Of a stretch of DNA of 64,000 nt, positions 46,831 through 58,974 are shown one piece after another (the first letter of the stretch is position 1; every line of letters starts with the position of its first letter). Origin of the DNA: Mytilus californianus (taxonomy: Eukaryota; Mollusca; Bivalvia; Mytilida; Mytilidae); assembly GCF_021869535.1 (NCBI RefSeq), contig NW_026262668.1, positions 66,184,058-66,248,057 on the forward strand. The letters run 5' to 3'. Under the pieces are notes generated by a model that did no database searches, was not told where the DNA came from, and saw only the letters and a program-made list of their open reading frames with translations. A program made the translations under genes and the position numbers.

Positions 46831-47597
46831 TACTAAGAAAGTCTCACTAAAATCGAAAATAGGTAAAGGACGATTAGTTACATGTAAAAGAAAGGTGGTT
46901 ATTTATTCTTGTTAACGACAAATCAAACAAACCCCAAAAAGCGATGTCTATATGCTAACCATTATGCTATATTTCAATTTTGTAATATCAGACCAATTAT
47001 AAAACAATAAATGATATATGTGTCTGCAACACATAAGTAAGTTTGTTTGATTGAATATTATGTACCTTACATCAATATTTTAGTTTTACTCCTTCTTTTT
47101 GATTTCCAAATAACAGCATATATGTACTAATATACAGAATTATTATCCTCTCGGCACTTTCATCCTTACCAATTTCAATATAATATCAAGCATTACTTAT
47201 TGAGCTTTTAGGAATATCCGTTAACTTCACGTTCCGCTATACAGACGACGTGATGTCACATGAAAGATCAGTAATGGAGTCTCACTGCTTAATCTCTACT
47301 TCAAACAGAATTTTATTGGCATATTAAGAGAAATATGGTTTCAGACGCTTTCAAAGTTCAATGATGAAAAAATTAGGGATGTTTATAATTCGTTTAGAAG
47401 TAATGAAACACTTTATAACTATCGTAACGCACTATTTCCCGAATGAAGTCTCATTTGCCTCGGCAATTTGAGAGGTTTTAATATTTTACAGACGACTGGG
47501 CTAAAATGATAAGCCAATGGTCTTTTGTTTTTTGTCTTCAATTATAAGTTGATGTTTTGGACCTTGTATATTAGAAAATTACAAACAAAAAAAAAGA

Positions 47598-47690
47598 ATC
47601 TCTAACAGAGAGGCAAAAGACATCAACGGGATATTCAAACTCTTAAGTCGAAGACAAACTGACTACACCATGGCAAAAAAATGAAAAACT
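47598..47690 (-). repeat. Family B fragment
   Basis: 'agaggcaaaagacatcaacg' followed by 'gatattcaaactcttaagtc' and 'aaactgactacaccatggc' parallels 22470-22560. Surrounding 46831-47597 and 47691-48484 hold no clear gene; the paired 66-70 codon frames at 47985-48241 have no recognisable domain. Confidence 0.6.
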
Positions 47691-48484
47691 GTTTTTGTAT
47701 GCTTTCATTTACATTTATTATAGAATAAATCCGTAAATCAATAGATTATCAATATTTTAAGGTGAAAAAGCAGCAAACAGTATTCGTTCGAGATTCTTAT
47801 CGATTTTAATTCAGGATATGCGTGTTAAGATCAATTTTCTGAAGCAATATTCGTCGATGGTACAGGTTAACAGATTGCAAACATTAATGTTTTCTTTTTC
47901 TTCTTTAAAAAAATGAATAGTATGAATTCAAAAAAAAACATGACTATGTAACATAAGTCATTAAATATTTCAACTGATAACCATTTGACACTTGAAACGT
48001 ATACAAGAGGTTACATGTTGCCCCAAGGCTGTCAGAACAGATTTCCTGGTGTAGGGAAGGTTATCCAAATGAAAATTTGGACACAATATTGTAGCTCTGC
48101 TATACGTGGAACCTTCTGGTTAGATTCAGTCAACTGGTCTGCATTTAAAAATCGTATAAGTCTGTCAAATGTTTGCAAGTGGTCTAAACAGTCATGATTG
48201 ATTCGCCATTTTAAAAACTCTTTTAGGCTGATAGAAATCATGCATTAATTTCATACAATGTATTCAAAATCCCTGCTTATGTTACGACAAAAGAAATATA
48301 TATATAAAAAGGTGTAGCATAGTTAGCTTAAACCCCCAATTTGTAAAAACTGACAAACATATAGAATATTATGAAATCCAAATACATGTAAGAAGGAGCG
48401 TCGCTGGGTAAATATCTGCTTAGCATATAGTAAATGAGTATCAGGAGTATGAACATGACAAAAAACAAGTATTAACAAAAAAAT

Positions 48485-48565
48485 CAAATTCCAAGGTAAA
48501 TTTAATAAGAGGGAAGTCCACAAATACTGACAAAATCAAACGTTAGACTTACCAAACAAAATGAT
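48485..48565 (+). repeat. Family C repeat fragment
   Basis: 'attccaaggtaaatttaata', 'gaagtccac' and 'tgacaaaatcaaacgttaga' match 54366-54430. Confidence 0.65.
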
Positions 48566-49194
48566 AAGTGGACACGTGGGATCAATGTCATTTTAATTAC
48601 TTTTTTAGTTAACTATAATGATAAAGATATATTTCATTTTTATTTCTCGGTCTTTGTGCGCAAATTTTCAGTTTTCAAATGTTGTCAATAAGTACCTTTA
48701 GAAATCTTCCGATTTTTTAAAGAGAAATAGACATGAATTATACTTATTTTGCAATGCACAATACAAGCAACTGAGATTAGAAGTTTACTATTCTTTCCAA
48801 TGACATTTTCTATCGTATTATACAAGAAAAATAATCTGTGCTAAGGATTTCTTCATATTCAAAATACTATTTCAATTCATTTCGCAGTTTTCTATGGAAA
48901 ATTTTTAATCCAGATTCTTAGCTAGTTAAATTTAAGCTTTACTTCGTGATTTTCTGTAAATTTTAATCAAGATTCTATAGCTTACAATGATTAAAATGAA
49001 ATACTTCAAATTAAAAATTATTTTACAGTACCTGATGAACATTGATTCTCTTATGAAAATGTTTCATTAAAAGTTATCAATTGCTCGGATCTAAAGTTAT
49101 ATTTAGGCCTGTCGATTAAGATCAAGTAATGGCCGAGGGTGGAAAATTAACAACTTCAAATGATAAAGGTAACAGGAAGATTCGGTATATTATA

Positions 49195-49800
49195 ACAAGG
49201 AGGAAGAAACCTAGGGGGAATCAAAGAAAGACAGACACCATAACGACCAAAAACAACATAAAAAAGCCACAAATTTTACTCAGAAACTAAACATTGGCCA
49301 ACATGAACCAAGAAAACGTCGGCGTTAGCATATGTCCCGCTAAATGGTAAGAAGTTTCTTATCCGCTTATGGCACCCATCGTGTTGCTAAAAGCTTTGAA
49401 AACAATCTGGTGATGACTCAACATAAAAACAGAAGAAAGAGGACGTGATTGTGGATAATATAAATTGAACACAGCTTTAACCATCAGTGACACACATTTT
49501 CCTAAATGATAAACTGAAAACGTACCTAAAATCTTCAATTGGGACTACACCTTTTCTCGTGAACTCCTGGTTCAATAGATTTTTTTGTAAGCAGCAGTCC
49601 TCTGTCGAGAAAACCTTGATAGGAAACGCTCTAGAATAATGATTATACTAGGAGGTATACATTGCACATACATTGTATTGTTGGAATGTTGCTACATATA
49701 TATATGAACGGTTCACAACAAGCAAAATTGAAGTTGTCTTTTCTTAGTAACGTTAAGTTCTTCGTCGACCCTCACTATCAACATCTGGTTGTAAGAGAAT
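49195..49800 (-). pseudogene. Decayed RT retroelement 3' fragment
   Basis: The minus strand from 49800 reads DVDSEGR, then (other frames) NIPAIQCM, followed by YQGFLDRGLLLTKKSIEPG. These align with the thumb region of the 22.6 kb copy (IDNEGR, SNIPAAPA, FLDRGLLLTKKLLNQ). Many frameshifts. The family B trailer follows at 49195-49440, including 'cttatggcacccatcgtgtt'. Older than the 22.6 kb copy. Confidence 0.65.
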
Positions 49801-50091
49801 ATGTGAATCATATATACTAAGCTGTGGTATACTTTTTTAATGTTCAAAGGGGAAAATACAATCAACAATATCAAAAGCATTTGAATTTTTCAGTTTAAGA
49901 ACATCACTTATATCTAGGAAAATAAGAAAGAAGTCTTTGTGTGAAGTCTGGCTAACATGAGAAAAGAACTAATTCGATCAGAAAAGTAACGAAATTGGTT
50001 TTACTATACAAATGCCGACAGTCTGTAGATTAACAGAATATATAATAAATACGTGTTTAATCAAAATCATAAGTGAGGTAAACCTTTGATT

Positions 50092-51468
50092 GTCAGATGG
50101 TAATGATTCCAGTCCGATTGTAGTGATTCCAGTCAGATGGCAATGATTCCAGTCAGTACGTAGTGATTCCTGTCAGATGCATGGTAATGATTCCAGTCAG
50201 AGGGTAATGATTTCAGTCAGATTGTAATGATTCCAGTCAGATGGCATTAATTCCAGTCAGTACGTAGTGATTCCAGTCTAATGATAATGATTTCACCCAG
50301 ATGATAATGATTCCAGTCAGATGGCAATGATTCCAGTCAGTACGTAGTGATTCCAGTCAGATGGTATTGATTCCTGTCAGATGGTTATGATTGCAGTCAG
50401 ATTGTAGTAATTCCAGTCAAATGGCAGTGATTCCTGCCAGATGGTAGTGATTCAAATCAGATGGTAGTGATTCAAATCAGATGGTAGTGATTCAAATCAG
50501 AGTGTAATGATTCCTGTCAGATGGCAATGACTCCAGTCGGAACGTAGTGATTCTAGTAAGATGGTATTGATTCCTGTCAGATGGTTATGATTCCAGTCAG
50601 TACGTAGTGATTCCAGTCAGATGGTATTGATTCCTGTCAGATGGTTATGATTCCAGTCAGTACGTAGTGATTCCAGTCAGATGGTATTGATTCCTGTCAG
50701 ATGGTTATGATTCCAGTCAGTACGTAGTGATTCCAGTCAGATGGTATTGATTCCTGTCAGATGGTTATGATTGCAGTCAGATTGTAGTAATCCCAGTCAA
50801 ATGGCAGTGATTCCTGCCAGATGGTAGTGATTCAAATCAGATGGTAGTGATTCAAATCAGAGTGTAATGATTCCTGTCAGATGGCAATGACTCCAGACGG
50901 AACGTAGTGATTCTAGTAAGATGGTAATGATTCCAGATAGATGGTAATGATTTCAGTCAGTATGTAGCGATTCCAGTCAGTACGTAGTGATTTCATTCCA
51001 GTCAGATTGTAGTAATTCCAGTCAAATGGTAGTGATTCATATCCGAATGTAACAATTTTAATCATATGGTAGTGGTTCCAATCATATGGTAGTGATTCAA
51101 ATCAGTAAGAAAAGATTCCAGTCAGATGGCAATGATTCCATCCAGAACGTAGTGATTCTAGTCAGATTGTAACGATTCAAGTCAGATGGTAATGATTCCA
51201 GTCAGATGGCAACGATTCCAGTCAGTACGTAGTGATTTCATTCCAGTCAGATTGTAGTAATTCCAGTCAAATGGTAGTGATTCAAATCCGAATGTAACAA
51301 TCCAGTCAGATGGTAGTGGTAGTTATTTCAGTCATAAGGTAGTGATTCCAATTAGATGATACTGATTCCAGTTAGTGGGTATATATTCCAGCCAGAAGGT
51401 AATGATTTCAGTCAGATTGTAATAATTCCAGAATATAGTGATTCCAGTCAGGTGGTAATTATTCTAGT
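50092..51468 (+). repeat. 20-bp minisatellite with higher-order repeats
   Basis: Consensus ATGGTAGTGATTCCAGTCAG, about 68 monomers over 1.37 kb. Monomer subtypes (tacgtagtga..., atggtattga..cctg, atggttatga..., with ..caaatcag variants) are arranged in larger blocks. A 60-bp trimer is perfectly repeated three times at 50581-50760, and a ~380-bp block beginning at 50381 recurs from 50761. Another block ('gtagtgatttcattccag') occurs near 50984 and 51228. The monomer is not a multiple of three and stops occur in all frames, so it is non-coding. Confidence 0.97.
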
Positions 51469-52538
51469 GACAACAGTGCCCTATAATCGGTATATCTTTA
51501 TATTTTTTTAACTCCTCTGTGATTAATTTCTACAAAAATGAATTATAATGTAAAAATAGTCAGATCTAGAAAGGGAAATTATTTAAGCTAGTCTTGTCTT
51601 TCGGGAAATTACTAGGCAATAAATTGCTTTATATCTGACTGGTATAACACGGCTGAAAAACAAGTAAGAGCCCTTTAATTACAATATACACCATTATTCG
51701 TTCTCAAATTCAAATAAAATGTTTTGTTTATTACAAGATCAATGATGCACCACAAGAAATAAATGGGAAATAGAATAATAGTTAATAATAGTTCTCAGAC
51801 TTAATTGTATTCTTGTTATAGCTAACCGTATACACTGCAATGAATTATAGATAGAAATAAAACATTGGTTCATTGAAGCTTTTGACAGAACGAAGCAAAT
51901 ACTTACTGAAGCCTCTCGCCGAAGAGTTATTGATGACAATTTATATTGCTCTAGAATTGTTTTTTTCTATCTAGGGAAATGAACATATGTTTAATAAAAA
52001 AAATTCTCACAAACATATTTGTTTCTCTGAGTTGAATGTTGTCGTATTTTCTAATGCATGCTTTGATTAGATTCTGATCAGAGTAATGGTGACATATTTT
52101 AACTTCTAAGAATACGAATAAATGACAGTAATTTAAATTCAATCAATTAGACCTTGCAAGTAGCAATGGCTTCTACGTAAATGAAACGGACTAATGACTT
52201 TTATTATTCAAACTGCTGAAAATAAACGAATGGAAAATATGACTTAGCATGCATACATAATTTAACAGATTTATATTGAGCGATATTCCAAAGCTGTCGT
52301 CTAAAGCATTCCTGGTCAGGAAAGATTTCTATACGAAGAAAATTTATTAAGACTTAATATGTACCAAAAAAGAACACATGCAATAACTTCGTAAGATCAA
52401 TCATGGAAGACGTTGGAATTAAAAGTTAATCATTCTCATGCTAGAGATTCGGCAAATTTACAACAGTTTCACAGGAAATGGGCTATGCATTTCTAGCCTG
52501 AAATTTTTTAAACTATTTTGATTAGTTTATATGGTAGA
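51469..52538. other. No recognisable feature
   Basis: AT-rich; short frames only. Confidence 0.4.
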
Positions 52539-52826
52539 ATGGAATCAGTGAAGTTGCATGAATTTGTGAACAATAAAAATGTGCAGGAGCATTATTCGTC
52601 CAACAACCATTTTGATGTTGTATATCAGGTCAAATTGTTTCTCGTGCTTACTATAGGTGGAATTATTATAATACTTGGTAGTCTGTACATTATATCAGAA
52701 TGGCGGCAAAGACAACCACCTGATGCCAGAAGACAGCACGATAAAGTTTTGAATGGAAATGGAGAAATATGTGAGCATATTATCTCTGTAGAATCAGCGA
52801 AAACGGATGACGAATTCTTTTTGTGA
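52539..52826 (+). CDS. Small single-pass membrane protein (possible terminal exon)
   Basis: A 95-codon frame starts at an ATG with a good context (A at -3, G at +4): MESVKLHEFVNNKNVQEHYS. Residues about 30-53 (VKLFLVLTIGGIIIILGSLY and IISEW) form one strong membrane span. It is followed by a basic stretch (RQRQPPDARRQHDK) that would stay in the cytosol by the positive-inside rule, and an acidic tail ending KTDDEFFL. There is no signal peptide, so type III/II topology or an upstream exon is possible. The T-rich 'tattttgattag' before it resembles a splice acceptor, so this could be a last exon. I recognise no family. Best coding candidate in the window by composition, still unproven. Confidence 0.35.
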   Translation: MESVKLHEFVNNKNVQEHYSSNNHFDVVYQVKLFLVLTIGGIIIILGSLYIISEWRQRQPPDARRQHDKVLNGNGEICEHIISVESAKTDDEFFL

Positions 52827-54357
52827 GAGGACAATGAAGCCAGGATTTGTTGTTGTAACACAAATGTACGAACTGTTTTCACAGCACCAAATATTTCCTG
52901 GAATAGTTTTCCATTATTTATCAAAATATAGTACGTAAATACTTAATTATTTTTTTACTCTTTATAAACCAAATGGTTGAAAGAAAATTATATATCATAC
53001 AAGTACCTTGATGAGGACTGTCAGAACATTTTGCAAAAGACGTTCATTTCAAGTTTTACTGAATTGCTCAAAATTTTACTAATCAGATTAACTCTTGCAT
53101 TTTCCCAAAAAACGTCCTTTTTTTGGTTTTCTCTTTTTACAAAATGTATTTCTTTTTTTTCTGGCTAATTAATTTGAACATCCCTTTTGTTTCTTCCGTC
53201 TCTCTTAGATATTTCACATAACCATTTTAGGACACGAATTTTTAATGTCTGAATTTACACATAACTCAAATAATGATTATGAACAACTTTTAGTATTTAC
53301 TTTTAAAAATCTGATAAAAACTGAAATTTCATTTACAAAATGTCTCCAACATCATCTTAACGGAATACGGTTTTTATGTTATGAAATTAATTTAGATATG
53401 AAATATCCTATCAAATTTGTATTTACTTGCTTCTTTTTACATAATTTATTCAAAAGAAATACTATAATCTATAAAAATGTAACATATAATGCTCTCATTT
53501 ATTAAATTTTTTATCATTTAGTTTGGAGGGGGTGGGGGGTTGGCTTCAAAACATTTTTATTCGCCAATTTGAAATGTATGCTTATGAAAAATTCACACGG
53601 AGTGAATTGTCCAAGCACAATGTAAATTTCATAGGTAAACATAAATTGAACAAGATTGTTTAATTCTCAGAGTACTTTGATAGTCTTATCGAACAACCAG
53701 TTGTTAAAATGGTGTAAAATTAAAAAATTCAATTTATGGAGTGACAAAAATTTACCCTGCACCTATTACTCTTATGAGTGCACATTTCGGAATATGTCCT
53801 ACCTTAATTTTAGTTAAACAATAGAATTAACTTACATATTCAAAATTTCAATCATACAAGTTTTCAAAGCTGGAAGAAAAGTGTGAGTTTGATTAAATTT
53901 TTAATTAAATTTGTCCGACGATGTTCTCTGTTTTACGGTTGGCCTCGTTTAATAGTCTGTGATGTCAAACAATGTTTAATCATCTGTGGATGACATTTAG
54001 ATGTTCTGAGGAAACTTATTAAAATATTTATATTATAAAAAGTAAGTTATATGTGTATAAGGCGACTATTCAAACTACCAAATCTGTTTTTGTCACGACA
54101 CTTGGAAGCTCCATCTCGATGTTGTCTATGTTTTATATTAGCGTTTCCCTTTTTTTTATTAAAGAATCGAAAATTGGATTATCAGATGTACATACAGGTG
54201 AATAATTCACACTACCTGGAGTAGGGCCATGAATTCGTTTCATGGGAATTTGACAGGGGGATTGCACCCCGATATGGTACCATTGTAACTTTATTCGATT
54301 CGTTGCACCTTCAATTTGTACTTTCATGTTTCTGCGTTCAAGGAAGCTTTTGAACCA
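52827..54357. other. No recognisable feature
   Basis: AT-rich; frames at 52977-53168 and 53245-53505 are Phe/Leu/Ile/Asn-rich and domainless, consistent with chance. A short G-run 'ggagggggtggggggttgg' lies near 53524. Confidence 0.4.
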
Positions 54358-54500
54358 AAAACACCAAACTCCAAGGTACATTCAAAAAAGGAAAGTCCAA
54401 AAAAACTGACAAAATCAAACGTTAGACTTTTTCAACCAACGGAACGAATGCAAAACAACTGTAATATTCCGGACTTGGAACAGACATTTTATGACGACAA
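54358..54500 (+). repeat. Family C repeat, reference copy
   Basis: 'caaactccaaggtacattca', 'ggaaagtccaaaaaaactga', 'caaaatcaaacgttagactt' and 'caactgtaatattccggact' in order. The other family C pieces in the window match subsets of this. Confidence 0.6.
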
Positions 54501-54664
54501 TTGCCTTAATTATGACATGAACTGACATTACTGTATTACATCTTTCATGAAGTGCACAGATATAAGAGTGTAGGACAGCATAATGTGAGCCCATTGATTT
54601 AAATTGAGGATGGAAGGTTGAGATCTAAAATAAAAGATTTACCCTGCCATATATTTATTATATA

Positions 54665-55105
54665 GATATAATGTGAAGCTTTCAGGTTAATATCCAAACC
54701 AATGTTTCAAAGGTAGATTTAATACCAATCTCAGTGCAGTAGAAGCTTGCGGGGGTTGTATATCTCAAAATATTTCGATGTCTTTGGCGTTTTAAGCTAG
54801 ATTATTGAAAACAAAGCCTCTTTATTACATTTTTAGTATATTTGTTTTTATTAACCATCCATTTAGTATGTTCAAGTTAATAGATTTTTCATCTATTATG
54901 TATGACATAGATATAAGAAGATGTGGTATGAGTGCCAATGAGACAACTCTCCATCCAAGTCAAAATTTATAAAAGTAAACCATTATAGGTCAAAGTACGG
55001 TCTTCAACACGGAGCCTTGGCTCACACCGAACAGCAAGCTATAAAGGGCCCCAAAAATTACTAGTGTAAAACCATTCAAACGGGAAAACCAACGGTCTAA
55101 TCTAT
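54665..55105 (+). repeat. Left arm of long inverted duplication
   Basis: From 'ataatgtgaagctttcaggt' to 'aaccaacggtctaatct', matched in reverse by 61264-61708 with few differences. About 245 bp of the arm is unique-looking sequence outside family A, and the rest is the first ~190 bp of a family A copy. The shared unique part shows this is a duplicated segment, not two independent insertions of family A. Confidence 0.85.
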
Positions 55106-55900
55106 ATAAAAAAACGAGAAACGAAAAACACTTATGAACCTCATCAACAAACGACAACTACTGAATATCAGATTCCTGACTAAGGACACGTGCAAACAAT
55201 TGCAGCGGGTTTAAACATTTTGTACCCAACCTTCACCCTTATCTGAAACAATAGTATAACATCACAACATAGAAAGACACACTATAAAATATCAATTGAA
55301 ATGGCTTGACTCAATCAAAAGACATATAAACATACACTGAACAAATAAATTTGATCTATGATACAATGTAAATACAAAATAAATAAACTAAAGGAAGAAT
55401 CATTAAAGTAACATGTTATACCGCTGTGAAATGTTAAACAATTTAAGAAAAACAATATGCTTGAACAAAAATATCAGCCATTAGCAATTACTTTAAACAC
55501 AGGTAAATGAAAATAATTTTGTTGTTAGGTTTACGTGTACAGTTCAAATGGAGAAAGGAAATATTTTTACAACATAAATAATTTTGATGTTCATAGTACG
55601 AAGAAGTGAAAATTGATAATAATACCAAACATTTATCAAAGCTGGTATATGAACCACATATAACCCTGAATAAGTAAACATTAAATAACAAAAAAGCATT
55701 ACAATTAGTATCAACAGGTCAAATAAACAAGAAAGTACGATTTGAGAGTACTCGCAGTTACTGACAGCTAGTTAAAAGCCAATAACAATTAATAATAAAA
55801 AAACATACATCAGAGACTAAAATCAACTAAAACACATCCCAGGGATTTAGTATTTTAACGTCATGGACAGCCTGTACACAACACAGTTAGAAACCCCGTC
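54911..55900 (+). repeat. Family A repeat, long copy
   Basis: Starts 'ataagaagatgtggtatgag', passes through 'cacggagccttggctcacac' and 'cagattcctgactaagg', and reaches 'gagtactcgcagttactgac' at about 55745, which also occurs at 63934. This gives a family length near 0.6-1 kb. No ORF. The copy at 63424 lacks some of the middle. Confidence 0.75.
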
Positions 55901-56994
55901 ATGTCAGTGGTTGTGTTATCTCATATCTAATTAGTTTTATCTTTGGTTTTATTGGGATTTTTTTAATTTGGTGTTGACGGCAGATCTTTGACATTTCCTG
56001 TTTAATTTTTTCACATTTAGCAAACCTCTCTTGACACGATTGTTCATCTCTTTTTTTAAATTTTAACCTAGTGTTAAATATCATAACTATTGGATAATAT
56101 TTAACCCTAGGCTATTTTCTATTGTTTATCCTGTTGTTCAATTTTACCCTTTGTTACATCCTTGGTTAAATGATATAGATTTGGCCTTGCTTCGGGCCTC
56201 GATTACAAATTTTAACAAAGGAATAGTGTTGTCTAAAAGTACGATTTCCTGTTCATAACAAGATTGGAAAGGTCACAAAAAGTTTGATTCAACATAGTCT
56301 TCGTTCTCTACAACCATTGCATTAATCAAATACGCATTATTTAGTTTTACAGTCCTTCCTCTTTTTTTGCATCGAGATATACGTTCATACTGTATCTAAC
56401 AGACATTTTTAAATCAACATGTTGTTTTTCTCTGTCATTTTCTATGTCAATGAACAAATTCATGCAGCAAAATTAAACATGAATGCAATATGTGTTATAA
56501 TCACCATGACCCATCAAAGTTCTTTTATATAATTATATATACTGGCGTGCAAATGACAAAATATCACGAAGATTCCTCGTTAAAATAATGGTTCAAGATT
56601 ATTTGCAATTGAAAATTAACACTGAAAATGTCCCCTATGAAAATAGTGAGATAATGTACGATTTGCAATAACACAACTATCAATCAAACATCAAACAACA
56701 AGCAGTTAGAAAAGGTCTTTATCACAATTAAGACGCATTGAGCAGCACCCACTGGATTACCCGCTCCTGGCTTTGGATAACCATTACATTGATACTAATT
56801 AGAATTAAAAGATTGACTTAGACATTTCATTCTGATAGGCATACAATTGGTCTAAAACAAGTTCCCGATATTTTTACAACGAGCTAATTGGCCTTCGGGG
56901 TTTTTGAAATTCTCTGAAACCAAGCTCTTATCGTCTTCACTGTAACAAGTAGTACTATAACAATATTAAAAAGTCAACTTTCATCTTACACAAT
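55901..56994. other. No recognisable feature
   Basis: AT-rich. A 61-codon minus frame at 55899-56084 is Lys-rich (KKRDEQSCQERFAKCEKI) with no match I can name. Confidence 0.4.
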
Positions 56995-57260
56995 ATTGTC
57001 GTTTATTTTTTTTGTAAGATATGAATTTACCCTACTATTACAAGTAATCTTGGATAAGGTTGCCTCCACTTGCATCTGTGTTGAAGTTGAATGTCTTCTC
57101 GAGACAAGAGTATGTGTCAACATTGAATGCCTGTTCACAATATACAATCTTGATCAGATTGAAGATGGCTTCTATTTTACTTGTGTCGGACGAGACACCA
57201 TCAGCATTTCCAAAACGTCCAAAAAAACAACACCTATCATGGGAATCAAAATATGATAAC
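56995..57260 (-). pseudogene. Ty3/gypsy-type pol fragment
   Basis: The minus frame (57038-57304) contains GRFGNADGVSSDTSKIEAIF and, about 40 residues later, CLEKTFNFNTDASGGNL. The first resembles the 'FLGHxVSxxGVxxDPxKIxAI' block at the end of gypsy RT. The second resembles the TDAS start of RNase H. In intact elements these lie roughly 100 residues apart, so an internal deletion has occurred. A small relic with no LTR nearby that I can identify. Confidence 0.6.
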
Positions 57261-57269
57261 ATAAACGAT

Positions 57270-57540
57270 ACCAATTTTTCTGTACCTGATGCGCATTGCA
57301 ACAATAAATGTCTCTTCAGTTATGCTCCAGGCTTAAATATTTGAAAATCCAAAATCCAAAAAAAATGAAATGCCTTTATATTTAAAAGAACAAAAAGTAT
57401 AGCCAAAAGCCAGGCAAGGAATCAAAGCTTTGCATAAGGGAAAAATTTTCAATCTAGCAAAACGCATTCTATCAAAAACTACTGTAGCCTGGTATTATGC
57501 TCAGAAATACAATAATATCAATTTTGTCTACATAGAGTTG
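57270..57540 (+). repeat. Dispersed mussel repeat fragment
   Basis: 'ttctgtacctgatgcgcatt', 'caataaatgtctcttcagtt' and 'agccaaaagccaggcaagg' look to me like parts of a common mussel repeat. It also shares 'aacaaaacgcat'-type wording with 35870. From memory only. Confidence 0.4.
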
Positions 57541-57789
57541 CACTCTGACATGTATTGGAAGGAAAAATAAGCAAGATAATAAGGTGTCAGTAATTTTTTT
57601 AAGAAAAAAGAAATAACAGATATGAATACAAAACACAATATACTCCTTTAAAAACTAAACTTTTAATTCCGAAGGAACATAAGAGAGGATGAACGATTTT
57701 TGCTCCACTGTTGAATATGAAAGAGTCGATATTAAAGAACACTTGTCATGTTGCTAATTTCAAGTAAAATTCAAATGTCGCAGTTGATG

Positions 57790-58220
57790 ATGGCATAAAT
57801 GGAGGAAAGAGGACTGGATTCCTACAGCGACTAGTGGGACATATTCTTGGTGATATGCAACAGACATATTTCAGGACGATAAACAGAATCCTGATGGTGT
57901 GGGTAAGTCTTTCAAAAAGATTACTTCTTTTTTCCCATTAAGAAGCATTTGGTCATTAGCTTTGTTGTCAGCAGGAAACCTCTATCATGAAAATCAGGAT
58001 AGGAAATGCACGACCCGGGAAATCGTTTCAACAGGGAAATATACACGCCACATTCCTGTACTACTGGATCATTGCTGCATAGAAATTGAAAGTTCACAAT
58101 AAATTTGAAATCGTATCTTTTGTCGTAAAGATTAGTGCTCAACTGACCATCATTGTCAGTATAAAGAAGTGTTACCAGAAAGGAAGCATACCTTACTGTA
58201 TATGTAGTAATCAGCATTTC
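57790..58220 (-). pseudogene. RT retroelement fragment, copy A
   Basis: The minus frame 58217-57921 reads TDNDGQLSTNLYDKRYDFKF, IVNFQFLCSNDPVVQECGVY, ISLLKRFPGSCISYPDFHDR and GFLLTTKLMTKCF. It aligns along its length with the 22.6 kb copy (IDNEGR, NFPFLCSNIP, YGVYIS, FLDRGLLLTKKL). It lacks the catalytic palm and is C-terminally eroded. It is closely followed upstream (higher coordinates) by copy B of the same superfamily. Confidence 0.75.
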
Positions 58221-58974
58221 AGGTTAACCTATATGTCATCAGCATTGTAACCAAGCATTTAATCATTCAGTAAGAGGATATCATCTATTTACCTGAATGT
58301 TATATTAATTGATAGTTTAAGCTTCTTTTGTTCTTTGTTAGAAACCATTGAATGTATTAAAGCGATCGGAACAATTTTTGAATGTTTATGTATGACTGTT
58401 TTAGACTCTGGTCCGATATTCCACCTGTTTTGGACACATAATTCAATCAGCCTAAACTGAAAAAGTTGATATATATGGTTTATGACACGTTGAAGGAAGG
58501 TGATATCATCTATCGTTCCACATGGAACTGGCAAATAAGACCAGGTTTGTTCTTTTACTGATCAAAATAAATACAAAAGAGAGAGGGTTGAGTACTCTCA
58601 AAATGGTTACTCTGCTACTCATTCAAAAAAGGTAAAGAAGATACCAAGAACCAAAGTCATTTAAAGTCATAAGAAGGCACCAAAAGTTCCAAAAAAATAC
58701 ACAGATAACTTAAGATGGAAAGAGGCAAATGTGGTGCACCGATGCTCAAATCTCGTAAATCTATTAAAAGACACATATCAAGATAAAAACAAATTTGGGT
58801 CAATTGGATGACATCAAAAAAGTAGCAAACCGGGTGTGTCGACAAGGTAACTAAAGCATCTCTTGTTTTTCATGGATACCCTGCACTTAGTCAAATTTAC
58901 CAATAATAAAAGATATTGGACACAATCGGTTAGTTTACAGATCAGACTTCTATTTTAGTATCTTAAGACCATGA
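58221..58974. other. Spacer between RT copies
   Basis: AT-rich; frames at 58289-58534 and 58657-58845 (minus) have no recognisable domain. Confidence 0.4.

Noticed and set aside
50092..51468. CRISPR-like array
   Set aside because: Repeats are contiguous 20-bp monomers without unique spacers, in a eukaryotic context.
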